Source of the DNA: Acidovorax sp. 1608163
GTDB taxonomy: Bacteria > Pseudomonadota > Gammaproteobacteria > Burkholderiales > Burkholderiaceae_C
Reading direction: 5' to 3'
Length of the DNA: 64,000 nucleotides
NCBI RefSeq assembly: GCF_003669015.1
Contig: NZ_CP033069.1
Span: 3,234,501-3,298,500, forward strand
Below the pieces are notes generated by a model. That model was not told the DNA's origin, made no database searches, and saw only the letters and a list, made by a program, of their open reading frames with translations. Both the position numbers and the translations under genes were made by a program. This document shows positions 9,676 to 18,041 of this stretch, in pieces. Numbering within the stretch: the first letter of the stretch is position 1; every line of letters starts with the position of its first letter.

Positions 9676-10887
9676 ATGCCCAAGCGAATTTTGGAGAAAA
9701 CGGCCCTTGAGGTGTCGCGGTTGCGCGAAGACGGCGTGTACGCCGTTGGCGGTGCCCCTGGGCTTCAGCTGCAGATCATTGGTGGTTCCCGCGTGTGGGT
9801 GTTCCGCTACCGATTCATGCACCAGAGGCGCCGCATGGGTCTTGGGAGTTATCCAGCCGTCAGTCTGGCCGCTGCGCGGGACGCAGCCCGCCAAGCCATC
9901 GCCCTGCGTGATTCCGGCATTGACCCATTGAAGGCGCGAGCAGACGAACGCGAAGCCGCGAGGCTGGCAAACGCACTGCGGCTGGAGTTTGACAAAGCCG
10001 CCGATGCCTTCATCACAGAGCATGAAAGCACCTGGCGCAACGCCAAGCACGCCCAGCAGTGGCGCAACACCCTTGCCGCTTATGTTTCCCCGCACTTTGG
10101 CCAAGTGGCCGTGTCGGATGTTGACCAATCCCACGTCCTGCGGGCCTTGTCGCCCATCTGGAAGACCAAAACCGAAACGGCAACGCGAGTGCGTGGGCGC
10201 ATTGAACAGATTCTGGATTGGGCCACCGCCCACGGGCACCGCACCGGCCCCAACCCTGCGCGCTGGCGTGGCCAGCTTGAGCACATCCTGGCCAACCCCG
10301 ACAAGGTGGCGCCGGTGAAGCACCGCGCAGCGGTGCCAGTGGCTGAACTGCCCGCCGCTTATCAGAAGATTGCCTCAATTGATGGGCAGAGCGCCCGCGC
10401 TCTGTGTTTCCTGATTCTGACCGCCGCCCGCTCGGGTGAGGTGCGCGGCATGGTGTGGAGTGAAATCGACTTGGAGTCAGCACTGTGGGTCATTCCCGCC
10501 GAACGGATGAAAGCCAACAAGGAACATCGCGTGCCCTTGTCTCGCCAGGCGGTAGCGCTTCTGCGCACGCAGCACGCCACGCGGGAGGAACTGGTGGAGC
10601 ATGTTTTCCCCAGCAACCGCAAAGGCCAGCTTTCAGATATGGCGCTGCTGGCGCTCATGCGCAGGCACCAGCTCGGCGCGGTCCCGCACGGTTTCCGATC
10701 CACATTTAGAGACTGGGCGGGCGAAATGACGCATCACCCGCGCGATGCCGTGGAGCTATGCCTGGCCCATACCATCGACACGAAGACAGAGGCGGCTTAC
10801 CGGCGTGGTGACATGCTTGAAAAACGCGCTGCCATCATGCAAGAATGGGCTGACTATGCATGCCCAATCCGGAGCTGCAAAAGTTAG
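9676..10887 (+). CDS. int: Tyrosine-family integrase, P4/DUF4102 type
   Basis: A 403-residue recombinase. The N-terminal DUF4102-like domain includes FRYRFMHQRRRMGLGSYP (about residues 43-60). The catalytic residues are visible: Arg in TAARSGEVRG, HGFRSTFRDWAGE (His and Arg), LAHTIDTKTEAAYRRGD with the nucleophilic Tyr near residue 375. Such enzymes integrate islands and prophages into tRNA 3' ends, and a tRNA-Ser gene lies just upstream. It is most likely the integrase of the surrounding prophage, as in phiCTX, where int is at the tRNA end. It could instead belong to a different island. Confidence 0.93.
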   Translation: MPKRILEKTALEVSRLREDGVYAVGGAPGLQLQIIGGSRVWVFRYRFMHQRRRMGLGSYPAVSLAAARDAARQAIALRDSGIDPLKARADEREAARLANALRLEFDKAADAFITEHESTWRNAKHAQQWRNTLAAYVSPHFGQVAVSDVDQSHVLRALSPIWKTKTETATRVRGRIEQILDWATAHGHRTGPNPARWRGQLEHILANPDKVAPVKHRAAVPVAELPAAYQKIASIDGQSARALCFLILTAARSGEVRGMVWSEIDLESALWVIPAERMKANKEHRVPLSRQAVALLRTQHATREELVEHVFPSNRKGQLSDMALLALMRRHQLGAVPHGFRSTFRDWAGEMTHHPRDAVELCLAHTIDTKTEAAYRRGDMLEKRAAIMQEWADYACPIRSCKS

Positions 10888-10986
10888 TAGGGCTGCGAAT
10901 CAACCCAGCAAAGTGAAGAACGCAGCGGCTATTTCGTCCGGCTGCAACCGGCCAGGAGCAGCCGGTGGAAGCGAATGGAAGCGGAC

Positions 10987-11042
10987 GCTCAACGCCTAAG
11001 TTAACGCGCGGCGAAGCCGTCGCGTTGAACGCCTTGTTGGGC
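10987..11042 (-). other. attC recombination site of an integron gene cassette
   Basis: On the minus strand this 56-bp element starts with R'' GCCCAAC (RYYYAAC) and ends with R' GTTGAGC (GTTRRRY). The inner arms GTTCAACGCG and CGCGTTAAC pair except for one extra C, the extrahelical base expected in attC. The loop is a GACGGC..GCCG type hairpin. It overlaps the stop codon of the cassette gene, as cassettes often do. Confidence 0.8.
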
Positions 11043-11333
11043 CGCGAACCTAGATAGTAGCAACGGAATGCCACGCTCACGCCAGAACTCTGTTGCTATG
11101 CCGCCTGAGGACATTCCGCCATGAGCGTGCCGTTCTACTCTGAAGTGTTTCTGATGCGACACGGGGTAGCCAGTGAGCTTTAGAAAGGTTTCCTCAAGCA
11201 AAGACGACAATTCGTGGGATGACTCAGGAAGGGGAATGCCTTGAAATTGCTCTGCCATTTCCCGCCAGAGATAAGGGTCACCCCTTAAGCCCCATTGAAT
11301 TGGCTCAGGGTCAAAAAGAATAGACATATTCAT
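11001..11333 (-). CDS. Integron cassette-encoded protein of unknown function
   Basis: A 110-residue protein starting MNMSILFDPEPIQWGLRGDP and containing YLWREMAEQF and HAHGGMSSGGIATEFWRERG. No signal peptide, membrane segment or known catalytic motif is visible. The gene reads away from the integron integrase, starts 24 bp from the attI-like core and ends inside an attC, so it is the first and, in this window, the only complete cassette. The N-terminal phrase resembles small proteins I recall from environmental cassettes, but I cannot assign a role. Expression presumably comes from a promoter in attI or intI. Confidence 0.75.
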   Translation of the reverse strand: MNMSILFDPEPIQWGLRGDPYLWREMAEQFQGIPLPESSHELSSLLEETFLKLTGYPVSHQKHFRVERHAHGGMSSGGIATEFWRERGIPLLLSRFAAQQGVQRDGFAAR

Positions 11334-11356
11334 GACAGAGCTGCATTTCTCTTTAG

Positions 11357-11363
11357 GCCCAAC
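11357..11363 (-). other. attI-type core site (first cassette junction)
   Basis: GTTGGGC on the minus strand fits the GTTRRRY core and marks the junction between the integron platform and the first cassette, 138 bp from the intI start. The full attI site should extend from here towards intI. Confidence 0.6.
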
Positions 11364-11470
11364 GTAATGTAGACCGCACCAAGCCGCAGACCATATCTGG
11401 CGCTTGCGGTCTAAATTGGCGCGAAAAAAACGCGGAAAAGGGCTTGTAGCCTAGCTTGACGGCGCGTATG

Positions 11471-11486
11471 CTGTACAAAAAAACAG
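11471..11486 (+). promoter_or_regulatory. LexA (SOS) box at the intI promoter
   Basis: CTGTACAAAAAAACAG fits CTG-N10-CAG exactly. It lies 15 bp before the chosen intI start codon, the position seen for LexA boxes that repress integron integrases until the SOS response. Confidence 0.8.
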
Positions 11487-11500
11487 TACTAAATTCAGCC

Positions 11501-12508
11501 ATGAAACCCGCCTCCCCTCCTGTGTTGCGCGCCACACGGTTGCTGGACCAGGTCCGTGAGCGAATTCGTTACAAGCACTATAGCCTGCGCACCGAACAGG
11601 CATACGTGCAGTGGGTGCGCATGTTCGTGAAATGGCACGGCTTGCGGCATCCACGAGACATGGGGCAGCTAGAAATCGAAGGTTTTCTAGCCATGTTGGC
11701 TAACGAGCGGCGGGTGGCGGCTGCCACACACAACCAAGCGTTGAGTGCACTGCTATTCCTCTACCGCGAGGTGTTGGGCATGGACCTGCCATGGCTCGAT
11801 GGCGTGCAGCGCCCGCGCACGCCCAAGCGCATTCCTTCGGTTTTGACGGTAGATGAGGTGGCTGCTCTGCTATTGGCGCTGCCGACCGATATAGCCTTGC
11901 TGGCCCGACTGCTGTACGGTACCGGCATGCGGCTGATGGAAGGCCTGCGCTTGCGGGTCAAGGACGTAGATTTTGACCGTGGGGTGGTCGTGGTACGGCA
12001 AGCCAAGGGCGACAAGGATCGGGTTGTGATGCTGCCGCGCAGCCTGGCAGCCGAGCTGCGCCAACAGGTGCTGGCTGCACGCGCGCTGTGGGAGCAAGAC
12101 CGGCAAGCGCAGTGCGGTGGCGTGGACGTTCCGCATGCATTGGAGACCAAATACCCCGGCGTGGGGCAGCGCTGGGGATGGTTCTGGGTGTTCCCCGCTT
12201 CGTCCCTGTCGGTGGACCCTCGCACGGGTGTTTGGCGGCGGCATCACGTCTATGAGGAGCGATTGCAGCGCGCACTGAAGAAGGCTGTGGCACAGGCGGG
12301 CATTTGCAAACCCGTTTCTGTGCACACCTTGCGCCACAGCTTCGCCACGCACTTGTTGCAGTCGGGCACCGACATTCGCACGGTGCAGGAGTTGCTGGGG
12401 CACTCGGATGTGAGTACGACGATGATCTATACCCATGTCCTGAAAGTCGCTGCCGCAGGAACCGCCAGCCCGTTGGACTCCTTGGCCTTGCAGCTGCGGC
12501 CTGCCTGA
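11501..12508 (+). CDS. intI: Integron integrase
   Basis: A 335-residue tyrosine recombinase. The start at 11501 ([20 protein letters not shown]) aligns with the usual IntI start and lies downstream of the LexA box. Conserved blocks: [39 protein letters not shown] (catalytic Arg), the IntI-specific extra segment [51 protein letters not shown] (His and the nucleophilic Tyr). It catalyses attI x attC recombination that captures and shuffles cassettes. Its length and blocks resemble class 1 IntI1 but the sequence clearly differs. It reads divergently from its cassette, as expected. Confidence 0.95.
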   Translation: MKPASPPVLRATRLLDQVRERIRYKHYSLRTEQAYVQWVRMFVKWHGLRHPRDMGQLEIEGFLAMLANERRVAAATHNQALSALLFLYREVLGMDLPWLDGVQRPRTPKRIPSVLTVDEVAALLLALPTDIALLARLLYGTGMRLMEGLRLRVKDVDFDRGVVVVRQAKGDKDRVVMLPRSLAAELRQQVLAARALWEQDRQAQCGGVDVPHALETKYPGVGQRWGWFWVFPASSLSVDPRTGVWRRHHVYEERLQRALKKAVAQAGICKPVSVHTLRHSFATHLLQSGTDIRTVQELLGHSDVSTTMIYTHVLKVAAAGTASPLDSLALQLRPA

Positions 12509-12589
12509 GTGACGGCTTTGGAGCTTCTAGCTGGTTGGCGGCTCAGGGCCCTGAGCAGTCCTTGCCTAGTTTGGGGATGCGAGGCCTGA

Positions 12590-12883
12590 TTACAGGCGAG
12601 CCGCGAAACGTGATGATGCTTCGCTCAATCCCATGTTTTCTGCCGCCAGCTGGAGTTCTGCCCAAAAGGCTGGAGGGGAATGGCAAAGGTTGCCGAGGAA
12701 CTCAGCTTCTTCCAGCGCCAACTCGAGTTCGTTGTGACTTAGGAACTCATCCATCTGCTGAAGAGCGTCTAACGCCTCATTGGGGAGTGAAGACGGAAGG
12801 TGACCCTTACTTGCAATCAGGTGCCGAGACGTGATTGCCCAAGAAGGCCCTGGATCTTGGCTCGCCATTGTTGCCACCTCCAT
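12590..12883 (-). CDS. Small protein of unknown function
   Basis: A 97-residue acidic, mostly helical protein (for example QQMDEFLSHNELELALEEAE), with no signal peptide or membrane segment. It lies 82 bp beyond the integron integrase on the opposite strand and before the phage early operon. An internal Met five codons in (MASQDPG) could be the real start. I do not recognise a family. A role as an immunity-type or regulatory protein is possible but unsupported. Confidence 0.5.
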   Translation of the reverse strand: MEVATMASQDPGPSWAITSRHLIASKGHLPSSLPNEALDALQQMDEFLSHNELELALEEAEFLGNLCHSPPAFWAELQLAAENMGLSEASSRFAARL

Positions 12884-12929
12884 TTACTGATGGCCGCTTC
12901 TGGCCGACAGCGGCCAGTGTGTTGCGATG

Positions 12930-13136
12930 TTAATCTGGCTCCGGTCCAACATTCACGACCCATGCATTTGGGCACCCCTGCAGCCAGGCCACCACCTCAG
13001 CCACCAGCCAAAATAGCTTCGCGCCCATCTTCCGAGGCGGTGGAAACCCTTTCGACTCGATTAGGGCCCGCAGCGTGTTTTCCACAATGTCCAGCTCCTC
13101 CAACAGCTGGGCCTTGTTCAAAATGATCTGGCCCAT
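12930..13136 (-). CDS. AlpA-like helix-turn-helix regulator
   Basis: A 68-residue protein with an AlpA/MerR-type winged helix pattern: a helix starting LDIVENTLRALIESKGFPPP, then RKMGAKLFWLVAEVVAWLQG. AlpA-type proteins activate or act as excisionases for nearby integrases. It is the last gene of the minus-strand early operon and is separated from int by the integron, which seems to have been inserted between them. Confidence 0.7.
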   Translation of the reverse strand: MGQIILNKAQLLEELDIVENTLRALIESKGFPPPRKMGAKLFWLVAEVVAWLQGCPNAWVVNVGPEPD

Positions 13137-13139
13137 GGG

Positions 13140-13433
13140 TCAGCCCTCCTGTGCGTGTATGACTTGAAATCCCAGGCCCACCGCCAGGCCGTGCTCCACC
13201 TTCGCACCGCGCGACTTCTCCCAGCCCGGCAGCAGGTACACGGCATCGCAGGTCACCAGCCGCGCAATGTCCATGCGCATGCAGTCCAGCCACTGCGTCT
13301 TGGGGTCGGCGTTGATTTCGGCCGGGTTCTCTACGTGATGACCTTGCGCGCGCAGTTCTGCTGCTGCAGCGTGGAACGCCGGAAAGTTCAGGTCAGGGTG
13401 GCCACTCATCGGGCCTGCAACGTAAATCCGCAT
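13140..13433 (-). CDS. DUF4406-type phage protein (nucleoside deoxyribosyltransferase-like)
   Basis: A 97-residue protein starting MRIYVAGPMSGHPDLNFPAF, the signature of the DUF4406 family. It contains ENPAEIN, MRMDIARLVTCDAVYLLPGW and a final EHGLAVGLGFQV. The fold is related to nucleoside 2-deoxyribosyltransferases; the role in phages is not established. The start at 13433 is chosen because the family signature begins there. Confidence 0.8.
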   Translation of the reverse strand: MRIYVAGPMSGHPDLNFPAFHAAAAELRAQGHHVENPAEINADPKTQWLDCMRMDIARLVTCDAVYLLPGWEKSRGAKVEHGLAVGLGFQVIHAQEG

Positions 13434-13444
13434 GTCGCCCCTCC

Positions 13445-13660
13445 CTATCGGCCCACGCGCTGGCCCATCACCAGGCTGGGCGGTTGATTGGCCGCGCTGC
13501 GGTGCTGCAGCTCGGGGCAGGTGTACGGGTTGCCCGTCTTCCAATTCATGCTGATGGGCTGCGCGGTGCTGTAGTCCACGCGCTCCGCTTGCCTGATCTG
13601 AGCCCAGCGGGATGGGGCCACGGGATGTGCCAGGCCGGCTGCGTTCTTTGGCTTCGTCAT
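13445..13660 (-). CDS. Small hypothetical phage protein
   Basis: A 71-residue protein, MTKPKNAAGLAHPVAPSRWA then SMNWKTGNPYTCPEL. It fits the gaps of the early operon (4 bp after the next upstream gene, 12 bp before the DUF4406 gene). No recognised family. Confidence 0.5.
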   Translation of the reverse strand: MTKPKNAAGLAHPVAPSRWAQIRQAERVDYSTAQPISMNWKTGNPYTCPELQHRSAANQPPSLVMGQRVGR

Positions 13661-13663
13661 GGC

Positions 13664-13939
13664 TCAAGCCTCCGCCCGTGCTTCGATGCGCTCCACGCGC
13701 AACACGTTTTTGCCGGTGGTGATGTGCGCGCTGACCTCTGCCTGCTCTGCGTTCGCGGCCTTCAGGCGAATGGTGGGCAGCAGCTTGGCGTCTGCCAGGT
13801 CTTCCACGTCCGACAGATCAACACCATGCGGCACCAGCGTGGCGCGATAGCTGTGCAAGCGTTGGATGTGGTGGACTGGCACGCCAGGCTGTGCGCCCTT
13901 GGCCAGATACTTTTCGATGTAGGTTTGTTGGTTCTGCAT
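13664..13939 (-). CDS. Small hypothetical phage protein
   Basis: A 91-residue protein starting MQNQQTYIEKYLAKGAQPGV, with LHSYRATLVPHGVDLSDVED. The ATG at 13939 is preferred over upstream codons because the preceding residues are low-complexity and antisense-like. No family recognised; it is part of the gpA operon. Confidence 0.6.
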   Translation of the reverse strand: MQNQQTYIEKYLAKGAQPGVPVHHIQRLHSYRATLVPHGVDLSDVEDLADAKLLPTIRLKAANAEQAEVSAHITTGKNVLRVERIEARAEA

Positions 13940-13967
13940 GCTCTTGCTTTCTCGGGTTGCGACGACT

Positions 13968-14186
13968 TCAGGCCACCAGCTGCAGCTGGGCCTGGGCGGG
14001 GTGGACAGCCGGCGCGGCGGGCTGGCGGCGCTTGCGGCGGGGCTTGGCGGCATCGGCCAGGCGCTGGCGCTCGGCTTCAAAAACGGCGCGCAGGTGCTCT
14101 GGCGTGGTAGCCGCGTGCGGCACATAGCCGCCATGCAGCGGGCGCTGGTAGCAATGCACGCGCGGCTCGGTTCGCTTGGCGTTCAT
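13968..14186 (-). CDS. Small basic phage protein
   Basis: A 72-residue protein, MNAKRTEPRVHCYQRPLHGG then AKPRRKRRQPAAP, with a basic C-terminal half that suggests nucleic-acid contact. Its ATG overlaps the stop of the upstream gene, so translation is probably coupled. Confidence 0.6.
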   Translation of the reverse strand: MNAKRTEPRVHCYQRPLHGGYVPHAATTPEHLRAVFEAERQRLADAAKPRRKRRQPAAPAVHPAQAQLQLVA

Positions 14187-14470
14187 GGGTTGCACTCCTT
14201 TCGGTTGGTAGTGGTCAGTTGGAAAAGATCGGCGCGCGTGATGCGCACAGTGGCCAGCGCGGCCAGCAGGTCGGGCAGCAGCTCGGCTGGTGTCTCCAGC
14301 ACTTCGCGTTTCATCTGGTCGCGTGCGGCCTTGCTGTCGCCCATGTCGTCGCAGCGGCGGCGCGCGGCCAGCAGCACCTGGGCCTGCAGCGGGGTGGGCT
14401 TGTGGCCCGTTTCGGCCATGCCGCTGCGCGCCTCGGTGGCGGTGGTGTGCTTGGGTGCTTGTTTTTTCAT
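14183..14470 (-). CDS. Hypothetical phage protein in the replication operon
   Basis: A 95-residue protein starting MKKQAPKHTTATEARSGMAE; helical C-terminal half with ETPAELLPDLLAALATVRIT. The gpA stop codon and this start overlap by one base (TGATG), a strong sign of coupled translation. Confidence 0.65.
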   Translation of the reverse strand: MKKQAPKHTTATEARSGMAETGHKPTPLQAQVLLAARRRCDDMGDSKAARDQMKREVLETPAELLPDLLAALATVRITRADLFQLTTTNRKECNP

Positions 14471-16437
14471 CAGTGCCACGCCTCCGTGGACTGCATGGCG
14501 CGCAATGCGCGGAACTGGGCCACCATTTCAGGCTTGCACCAGTCCTCTTTGAAGTGGGGGCTTGGGGGTACAAGCTCCCGAATCAGCTCCCGCGTGATGC
14601 GGGCCGTACAGTTATTGAAACCAGTCCAAGGGCGCGGCAAAGCCGCGCGGGCCGTGGCCTTGCCATCGCTCTGCCCTTGGCCTGCTGCAGCTTCGGAATC
14701 CGCCGCATGTGCGGCAATGGCAACCTCATCCACCACGGGCGCCCAGGCAATGCGGCGGCTCACCAGCCAGCGCCCGCACATGCGCCCCTGCTGTGGCTGC
14801 AGGCCCACGATGCGGCCCACAGTCACGTCCTCGCCGTATTTGTTGACCTGGCCAGCCTCTGGCGTGCGGTGCGCTGTGCGCAAATGCCACTGCTTGCGTG
14901 GCAGGGCGTGGCCGCCCATGGCTTCCATAAAGATGCGCCAGTCCGCACGAATCTCGCCATTCCGGTGGCAGGCATGAAAAGCGCGCACGGTTGCCCGGTC
15001 ACCTTCCTGCGCGAACAGCTCCAGCTGGTCACCAGACACACGGCGCAGCTCTCGCCACACCGTAACGCTGGGCATGCCGATGGTTTGAAACTGGCGGATT
15101 CCCCAGTGCGCGGCCCAGGCGTCCACGCGGCGGTGGCCTGCGCCCGATTCCTTCACGTCGCGTGCGTCGGTAGCGCCAAAGTCCATAGCGATCTGCTGAC
15201 CTTCCACCACGTCTTGGTGCTCAGCCAGGGCGAGGTGACCCACGCTCTTGGCGATGTACTTCGCCACATAGCCAGCGGCGCCGCCCTTCACCATGCGTTT
15301 GATGTTCACGCGGTTTTCCTGCGCGCCGCGTTCGTCGCCGTCTTCGCTCAGCCAGTAATGGCGCACCTTTTCTTCAATGGCCAGCGCCCCGGCTTCGTCC
15401 TCGGCCCAGATCAGCGCGTGCCAGTGCGGTGTGGCGTCGTGGTGCGGCTCGGCCACACGCAGGCCGTACATCTTCACGCCCTTGCGCGCCAGCGCTGCGC
15501 GCGTCTTGGCCCACATTTCGCGCAGCCACAGCTGGCCATCGCGCGGCGTTGCGCCTGAATACTTCTTGTTGGGCACCGGGCGGCCACCGCTTCCCAGCTT
15601 CACCGGGTGGAACTTGCTTGGCAGCGTCAAGGTGAGGAACAGGCCCACATGCCCTCGGGCATCCGCGTATTCCTCCGCGCCTCTGATCCGCGTCATCAGC
15701 TCGCCACCGCGCACGATGGGGTTAGCTGTGCCCAGTTCGGCCAGCTCGCGCAGCGTGTAGACCTGGCCGGCCTCATTGCGAAACAGCGTGCGGCCCAGCG
15801 CCTCGGCGTTGCGCTTCACCTGCGCTTGGCGGCGGGCCAGCCCATCATGGCTGACATAGCCGCCCAGCCCCTTGTGCACTCGGCACATGCCAATATTGCC
15901 GCCCTCCGACACGCGCGCCACGTGCACGCGCAGGCGCTTGCGCCACCATGCGGCGTCCTGTGCCCGCTTTATGGCGGGCTCGCCCTTGATCGGTTTGTCC
16001 TCGACAAGCCCCACGCAACGCACAAGCAGCCGGATGGAGTCCACCCGCTCAGCCAGGCTGGCACCCTGGCCAATGGCCAGCGCGTCCAGTTCGTCGGCCT
16101 CGCCTGCCAGCTTCTTGGCCATCTCGCAGATGGCGAAGTCATCCAGATTCCACAGCGAAGCAGCGCCAAAGCGGTCTTCGTACTGGGCAATGGCCTGCAG
16201 CATGTCCCACGCCTGCGCCCACTCGGGCGGCTCTTGCAGCCATTCCCGATCCGTCTTGTTCACTGCCAGCATGGGCGGCGCCACAGGCGCAAGGCGCTCG
16301 CGCACCGCAGCCTGCCAGCTTGCGGGGGCGCACCGGATGACCCGCTCAAGATGCTGCCGCGCCATGTGCGGCGTGGGCTTGTTCTTGTTCCAGTCTTCCA
16401 GGCTGGAGTTGGGCAGCTTGCGTGGAATCGTGGGCAT
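14470..16437 (-). CDS. A: Phage replication endonuclease, P2 gpA family (HUH nuclease)
   Basis: A 655-residue protein whose middle holds the HUH signature PHWHALIW (about residue 365) and the paired tyrosines in AAGYVAKYIAKSVG (about 405-420). These are the residues of P2 gpA-type rolling-circle initiators, which nick the phage origin and attach to the 5' end. Upstream are LFLTLTLPSKFHPV and WLREMWAKTRAALARKGVKM, also family features. The start at 16437 (MPTIPRKLPNSSLEDW) follows the preceding gene by 2 bp. The gene looks complete even though the phage lost its structural genes. Confidence 0.93.
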   Translation of the reverse strand: MPTIPRKLPNSSLEDWNKNKPTPHMARQHLERVIRCAPASWQAAVRERLAPVAPPMLAVNKTDREWLQEPPEWAQAWDMLQAIAQYEDRFGAASLWNLDDFAICEMAKKLAGEADELDALAIGQGASLAERVDSIRLLVRCVGLVEDKPIKGEPAIKRAQDAAWWRKRLRVHVARVSEGGNIGMCRVHKGLGGYVSHDGLARRQAQVKRNAEALGRTLFRNEAGQVYTLRELAELGTANPIVRGGELMTRIRGAEEYADARGHVGLFLTLTLPSKFHPVKLGSGGRPVPNKKYSGATPRDGQLWLREMWAKTRAALARKGVKMYGLRVAEPHHDATPHWHALIWAEDEAGALAIEEKVRHYWLSEDGDERGAQENRVNIKRMVKGGAAGYVAKYIAKSVGHLALAEHQDVVEGQQIAMDFGATDARDVKESGAGHRRVDAWAAHWGIRQFQTIGMPSVTVWRELRRVSGDQLELFAQEGDRATVRAFHACHRNGEIRADWRIFMEAMGGHALPRKQWHLRTAHRTPEAGQVNKYGEDVTVGRIVGLQPQQGRMCGRWLVSRRIAWAPVVDEVAIAAHAADSEAAAGQGQSDGKATARAALPRPWTGFNNCTARITRELIRELVPPSPHFKEDWCKPEMVAQFRALRAMQSTEAWH

Positions 16438-16439
16438 GC

Positions 16440-16814
16440 TTACACCCGCGCAGCCAGGGCAGTCAGGCCGCCTAGGTGCCTTTTGGCATCGCGCACCACG
16501 GCGCGCAGTTCCTCGCGCTCTGGCGGGGGCAGTTCCTGCCAATTGCGCTCAGCCAGCGTGTACAGGTGCTCAACATCCGCACCGATGCCCGCAAGCATCA
16601 GCAGCGCAACGCGCCACATCACCGGCAGCTTCTGCCACTCCCGCGAAGCGGCATCGTAGTAACGCCCCTTGCTAGCCCTTTGCAGCGCTTCGTCCCGCAG
16701 CTTCATGAGCTGATCGAGCACATCACCAGCCGCTGGCTTTGGCTCTTGCGGCTCCGCTGGCGTCTGCACTGGCGGCAGCAAATCGAGATCAGGGGCAACC
16801 AGGCTCAGCTGCAT
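16440..16814 (-). CDS. Hypothetical phage protein upstream of gpA
   Basis: A 124-residue protein, MQLSLVAPDLDLLPPVQTPA, with helical stretches LDQLMKLRDEALQRASKGRY and ALLMLAGIGADVEHLYTLAE. It ends 2 bp before gpA. No family assigned. Confidence 0.7.
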   Translation of the reverse strand: MQLSLVAPDLDLLPPVQTPAEPQEPKPAAGDVLDQLMKLRDEALQRASKGRYYDAASREWQKLPVMWRVALLMLAGIGADVEHLYTLAERNWQELPPPEREELRAVVRDAKRHLGGLTALAARV

Positions 16815-16991
16815 TGGTTCCCCTTGTGCACGGGGGCAATACCAAAGCCGCAGCAGCTACCGGCCAGGCGCTCTGCCAGGTCAAACGCCTGGCGCGTTGC
16901 TGCATCGCGGTCAGCGGCCAGCAGGTGCTGGGTGACGCGCTGGCCATTGCACGCGGGAATTCATGTGAATCAACGAAAGAGAGGGAATCAA

Positions 16992-17219
16992 ATGGACAAG
17001 GTGAACTGGCCTGTGTTTCAAGCCGCAGCAACGGTGGTTGGCGGGGCTGCAGCACAAAGCAACAGCAGGCTTTCATTCTTCATAGAGGAAGAATTCATGA
17101 CGGCCTACGACGCGTTGCTGGCTATCGCTGATGAGATCCATCGACGGGAGGTCCAGGCCGAACAGGAGCAGGCTCAGAGCGAGACGCGCCAGCGTCCATT
17201 GGTGGACTTTGGCGAATAG
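16992..17219 (+). CDS. Possible small plus-strand protein
   Basis: An open frame of 75 codons preceded by GAGAGGGA; the C-terminal part EFMTAYDALLAIADEIHRRE looks helical and natural. A shorter start at 17097 also has a good ribosome-binding site (AGAGGAA). It runs against the early operon and overlaps the end of the gene at 17122-17478, so it is uncertain. Confidence 0.35.
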   Translation: MDKVNWPVFQAAATVVGGAAAQSNSRLSFFIEEEFMTAYDALLAIADEIHRREVQAEQEQAQSETRQRPLVDFGE

Positions 17220-17478
17220 CCTTCACCCGAGAAAAGACCTCTTGTGCGGCCAACCCCAGGGTGATGTTCTCGGCAACGTCCATGACCACCACCGCACCGG
17301 GCAGTTGCTTGTGCACCAGCTCGCACAGGCCGCCGGACAAGACCGAACACAGGTCAATGAATGCATCCAGATCGGCGGGGCACTCGGCCTTCCCTTGGTT
17401 GATGGAGAAAGAAACCAGGCTCCCCGCCATCACGGGCTGAGTCGTCAGCCTGGTGGTTCGTTTGTCTTGATCTGCCAT
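17122..17478 (-). CDS. Hypothetical phage early protein
   Basis: A 118-residue protein from an ATG with a strong ribosome-binding site (GGCAGGAGG 8-10 bp upstream). It starts MADQDKRTTRLTTQPVMAGS and contains DLCSVLSGGLCELVHKQLPG. It probably opens the minus-strand operon leading to gpA. An operator-like site at 17516-17535 lies just upstream of its start. Confidence 0.65.
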   Translation of the reverse strand: MADQDKRTTRLTTQPVMAGSLVSFSINQGKAECPADLDAFIDLCSVLSGGLCELVHKQLPGAVVVMDVAENITLGLAAQEVFSRVKAIRQSPPMDAGASRSEPAPVRPGPPVDGSHQR

Positions 17479-17515
17479 TGCCAAAACCTCCTGCCTGCCA
17501 TGCGTGGCGATGAGC

Positions 17516-17535
17516 ACCATCGCGCTAGATGACGT
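17516..17535. promoter_or_regulatory. Operator-like site, copy 1
   Basis: ACCATCGCGCTAGATGACGT contains inverted arms CATC (17518-17521) and GATG (17528-17531). A 20-base near-identical copy lies at 18042-18061. Both lie between divergent start codons. Confidence 0.6.
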
Positions 17536-17554
17536 ATTAATGAAAGAACTCGCC

Positions 17555-17842
17555 ATGGGACAAGCCAAAAAACGGGGAAACCAGTCAGACCGGATCGCGC
17601 AAGCTCAGGCGCGTGAGCGGGCTAACCTTCCACCCAGCGTGAAATGCAACACCTGCAAGGCTGAGCTGACGGAAATCCACCCGATGGACACCCGAGGCAT
17701 GGCTGGCATCGAAGTGGCAGGCGCCGCCCTCTGCGACGCCTGCGGCATAGAAACGTGGGTTCTCAAGGGATCGCCGGAGGCCGTTGAACGCACCTTCGCT
17801 GCCCTGGAAGGGGTCTACACCACGAACGGCGGCCCAGACTGA
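17555..17842 (+). CDS. Small zinc-ribbon phage protein
   Basis: A 95-residue protein starting MGQAKKRGNQSDRIAQAQAR; two cysteine pairs, CNTC and CDAC, about 35 residues apart, suggest one bound zinc. It lies downstream of operator copy 1 on the plus strand. A minus-strand frame overlaps most of it (17585-18010), and only one of the two may be real; the cysteine pairs favour this one. Confidence 0.65.
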   Translation: MGQAKKRGNQSDRIAQAQARERANLPPSVKCNTCKAELTEIHPMDTRGMAGIEVAGAALCDACGIETWVLKGSPEAVERTFAALEGVYTTNGGPD

Positions 17843-18010
17843 TTTCAGGGACTGCCCGGCTCTGCTGGGTAGGGCCAGCATCACCCAGCGCGTCGGCTCC
17901 CCGGTAGCCCGGCTGGCGGGGATGGTCGCACCGGCGTTCTGGATTGCCGCCGGCGCATCCGTGAGTCGCGCCTTGCAGGCCTCAAACCCGTTCCACTTCT
18001 TGTCTGCCAT
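17585..18010 (-). CDS. Possible phage regulator-region protein (overlaps a plus-strand gene)
   Basis: Starts MADKKWNGFEACKARLTDAP after AGGGGTGACC, a good ribosome-binding site, and 32 bp from operator copy 2. The first 55 codons are free of overlap, the rest is antisense to the zinc-ribbon gene. In P2 this position, divergent from repressor C, holds cox-like genes, but no helix-turn-helix is evident. Confidence 0.35.
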   Translation of the reverse strand: MADKKWNGFEACKARLTDAPAAIQNAGATIPASRATGEPTRWVMLALPSRAGQSLKSVWAAVRGVDPFQGSEGAFNGLRRSLENPRFYAAGVAEGGACHFDASHASGVHRVDFRQLSLAGVAFHAGWKVSPLTRLSLRDPV

Positions 18011-18041
18011 GGTCACCCCTTCTGCCGAATTCGGCGCGTGT

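Noticed and set aside
10888..10986. A possible second cassette beyond the attC
   Set aside because: No second attC with paired core sites was found between the attC and the integrase stop, so only one cassette is called.
16805..16960. A minus-strand open frame of about 50 codons between the early gene at 16814 and the region at 16960
   Set aside because: It has no ATG, GTG or TTG start, and may be a remnant of a phage gene; support is too weak to list as a gene.
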